The translations under genes and the position numbers were made by a program. A model generated the notes under the pieces. That model did no database searches, was not told the origin of the DNA, and was given only the letters and a program-made list of their open reading frames with translations. A DNA stretch of 64,000 nt from Stappia indica (GTDB lineage Bacteria > Pseudomonadota > Alphaproteobacteria > Rhizobiales > Stappiaceae), in the NCBI RefSeq assembly GCF_020177335.1, contig NZ_JAIVMG010000016.1:1-64000 (forward strand), in the 5' to 3' direction. This document shows positions 61,882 through 64,000 of the stretch, piece by piece (positions within the stretch are counted from its first letter, which is position 1; every line of letters begins with the position of its first letter).

Positions 61882-62808
61882 ATGAACGATGTGCGAGACG
61901 GAACTCCCGGAGCCCATGCCCTGGACAAACATGCCCCGAACCAGGCGGCCGGGGGCGCGCTCCGGCGGACGGGCGCGGCGATCCTGGCGCTTTGCGGCAT
62001 CGCGGCCCTGCCGCTGGGCGCGAGCGGCGGGGAGGCGAAGGCGCTTGCGGCGCTGCAGCCGCACCGGGCGGTCTATGACGTGACGCTGGCCGAGAGCTCC
62101 AGCGCCGCAGGCGTGTCCGGCGTGCGCGGGCGGATGGTCTATGAGCTGACCGGCAGCGCCTGCGATGGCTACAGCGTGTCCTTCCGCTTTGTCACCCAGG
62201 TCGCCGATGACAACGGACAGGTGCGGATCACCGATCTGCAGACCAGTTCCTTCGAGGAGCCGGCGGGCAAGGCCTATCAGTTCCTGTCCAAGACCTTCAT
62301 CAACCAGAAGCTCAGCGAGGAAACGCGCGGGCGGGCCCGACACGAGAAGGCAGCAACGGAAATCGAATTGCAGAAGCCGGCCGAGCGCAAGGTGAACCTG
62401 CCCGCCTCGGTGCTGTTTCCCACCCAGCACATGAATCTGCTGCTGGAGAGCGCGGCAAAGGGCGAGGTGATCTTCACCGCCGATGTGTTCGACGGTTCGG
62501 AGAGCGGCGACAAGCTCTATGGCACCTCCTCGGTGATCGGTGCCCGGCGCGAGGGCGCAGGCGCGCCCGAAAGCGACAATGCGGAGGCGGTGGCGAAGAT
62601 CGGCAACGTGGCTCACTGGCCGATCACCATCGCCTATTTCGACGATCAGGCGGACCAGAGCGGCGAGCGCACCCCGGTCTATCAACTGGGCTTCCTGCTT
62701 TATGAAAACGGCATCAGCCGGCGGCTGTTGCTCGACTATGGCGACCTGGAGCTGCGCGGCAATCTGGTGGAGCTGACCCCGTTCGACCCAAGCGCCTGCG
62801 ACCGCTGA
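61882..62808 (+). CDS. EipB-like cell-envelope integrity protein (DUF1849)
   Basis: Periplasmic beta-spiral protein needed for envelope integrity in Brucella and relatives. The 308 residues have an N-terminal hydrophobic segment (about 29-47) after an unusually long polar lead, then LQPHRAVYDVTLAESSSAAG and GRMVYELTGSACDGYSVSFR. Two cysteines, Cys94 and Cys306, stand at the positions of the EipB disulfide. GAGGAG precedes ATG 61882. Divergent from ridA. Confidence 0.9.
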   Translation: MNDVRDGTPGAHALDKHAPNQAAGGALRRTGAAILALCGIAALPLGASGGEAKALAALQPHRAVYDVTLAESSSAAGVSGVRGRMVYELTGSACDGYSVSFRFVTQVADDNGQVRITDLQTSSFEEPAGKAYQFLSKTFINQKLSEETRGRARHEKAATEIELQKPAERKVNLPASVLFPTQHMNLLLESAAKGEVIFTADVFDGSESGDKLYGTSSVIGARREGAGAPESDNAEAVAKIGNVAHWPITIAYFDDQADQSGERTPVYQLGFLLYENGISRRLLLDYGDLELRGNLVELTPFDPSACDR

Positions 62809-62820
62809 TCGCGGGCTGGT

Positions 62821-64000
62821 TCATTGATCGCGCTGGCGGCGGCTGTCGCCGGCGCGGGTAAGCCCCAACTCCACCGCCGACTTGCCGAACTTGTCCCTGA
62901 GCGCGTCGACCGCCCGTTCCGCCTTGGCCCGCCGGGCGGCTTCCGGATCCACCAGGTCATCGGGATCGGCCTGGGCCGGATCGCTGAACTCGCTGACGCC
63001 AATGCCGATCAGCCGGAAGCGGCGGCCATTGGCTTCCCCGGCCAGAAGATCGTCGCCGGCGCGGAAGATCCGGTCGGCAAGCTGGGTCGGGTCGGAGAGG
63101 GTGCGCGAGCGGGTGATCGTCCGGAAGTCGGCGGTCTTCAGCTTCAGGGACACGGTGCGTCCGGCCAGATCCGCCGCCTTCAGCCGCCGGGAGACCTCCT
63201 CGCTCAGCCGGCGCAGCACCGCCCGCAGGGGCTCGCGCGAGGAAATATCCTCGTTGAAGGTGGTTTCGTTGCTGACGCTCTTGGTCTCCCGGTCGGGGGA
63301 CACGCGGCGCTCGTCCTTGCCATGGGCGAGGGTGGCGAGGCGCAGGCCCATCGCTCCGTAGCGTTTGGCCAACACCACCGGATCCTGTTCCTGCAACTGG
63401 CCGATGGTGGTCAGCCCGTCGCGGGCAAGCTTTTCCTGCAGAACCTTGCCCACCCCCCAGATCATCCCGACCGGCTTGTCGGCGAGAAAACGGGCGGCCT
63501 CCGCCGCGCCGATGACGGAAAAACCGCGCGGCTTTTCCAGGTCCGAGGCGATCTTGGCGAGAAACTTGTTGGGCGCGAGACCGATGGAGACGGTGATGCC
63601 GATTTCCGCTTCGATCTCGCGGGCGAAGCGGGCAAGGGTTTCCGCCGGGCTTGCATGATGCAGCTTTCCGGTTCCGGTGAGGTCAAGAAATGCCTCGTCG
63701 ATCGACAGCGGCTCCACCAGCGGCGTGAGCGCGGTCATGCGCGCGCGAATCTCGTGGCCGACCCGGGCGTATTTCGCCATGTCCGGTTTGATGATCACCG
63801 CATCGGGGCAGGCCTGCCGGGCCTTGAACATGGGCATCGCCGAGCGCACCCCGTGAATGCGGGCGATATAGCAACAGGTGGCGACCACGCCGCGCTGACC
63901 GCCGCCGACGATCACCGGCCGGTCGGCCAGCTCCGGATTGTCGCGCTTTTCCACCGAGGCGTAGAAGGCGTCGCAGTCGATATGGGCGATCGACAGGCTG
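62821..64000 (-). CDS. dinB: DNA polymerase IV, 5' end outside window
   Basis: Y-family translesion polymerase. The frame is open through base 64000; the last visible residues include [20 protein letters not shown], the palm motif with the first catalytic Asp, so only a short N-terminal piece is missing. The second motif [11 protein letters not shown] carries the catalytic Asp-Glu pair. HhH region [20 protein letters not shown] and a little-finger domain ([20 protein letters not shown]) follow. The C-terminus beyond about residue 360 is a charged tail; no canonical beta-clamp motif could be fixed by eye. Confidence 0.95.
   Translation of the reverse strand, partial: SLSIAHIDCDAFYASVEKRDNPELADRPVIVGGGQRGVVATCCYIARIHGVRSAMPMFKARQACPDAVIIKPDMAKYARVGHEIRARMTALTPLVEPLSIDEAFLDLTGTGKLHHASPAETLARFAREIEAEIGITVSIGLAPNKFLAKIASDLEKPRGFSVIGAAEAARFLADKPVGMIWGVGKVLQEKLARDGLTTIGQLQEQDPVVLAKRYGAMGLRLATLAHGKDERRVSPDRETKSVSNETTFNEDISSREPLRAVLRRLSEEVSRRLKAADLAGRTVSLKLKTADFRTITRSRTLSDPTQLADRIFRAGDDLLAGEANGRRFRLIGIGVSEFSDPAQADPDDLVDPEAARRAKAERAVDALRDKFGKSAVELGLTRAGDSRRQRDQ

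Overview
The window is a high-GC stretch (about two thirds G+C by eye) of an alphaproteobacterial chromosome, most likely Hyphomicrobiales (Rhizobiales), perhaps a Stappia/Labrenzia/Roseibium-like marine lineage. The order tuf-S10-spc-alpha with adk directly after secY and no rpmJ, a short-LID adenylate kinase, an ATP12-type chaperone, ClpS-ClpA, a phasin, EipB, DUF1489 and a MerR-controlled leucine pathway all fit that group. The genus is inference.

Region by region: 1-14950 is one long plus-strand ribosomal block from the 3' part of tuf through rpsJ ... rplO, secY, adk, rpsM, rpsK, rpoA and rplQ, closed by a UUCG-tetraloop terminator. 15038-17808 carries a Do-type periplasmic protease and RarA. 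17889-22367 holds a large patatin-like protein, folB, lipB, a stand-alone FliN-like protein behind CtrA-like boxes, and tRNA-Leu(GAG). 22621-27502 is a plus-strand run of transport and housekeeping genes (mgtE, VOC protein, crcB, rluC, HAD phosphatase, ATP12 chaperone). 27518-27669 is an intergenic composite inverted repeat. 27689-31785 (minus) is a four-gene cluster: circularly permuted ATP-grasp, alpha-E, transglutaminase-like protein and the proteasome-like protease Anbu. This is the best candidate for a poorly characterised system.

32684-34960 and 41462-45202 are two halves of a leucine/isovalerate degradation locus (MerR regulator, thioesterase, isovaleryl-CoA dehydrogenase; then both methylcrotonyl-CoA carboxylase subunits). 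Each half is preceded by an almost identical 20-bp palindrome, so they look co-regulated although 6.5 kb of other genes (two class III cyclases, a ClpP paralogue, an aldo/keto reductase, a DUF599 protein, a 44-residue membrane protein, rhodanese, GST) lies between them. 45218-52223 is mixed housekeeping (SDR, TIGR04325 methyltransferase, DUF1489, panC, VWA-like protein, DUF3955, J-domain protein, D-Ala-D-Ala carboxypeptidase with SPOR domain). 52643-57533 has a phasin with a clear promoter and PhaR-like sites, clpS-clpA, and the amino-acid exporter pair azlC-azlD. 57663-64000 has a second GST, a HIT protein, a DUF482 GNAT-like protein flanked and entered by clusters of GANTC (CcrM) sites, a phosphodiesterase, RidA, EipB and the 3' part of dinB.

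No insertion sequence, prophage, CRISPR array or rRNA gene was seen. Coding density is high, and long open frames opposite many genes are shadows caused by GC-rich codon use.
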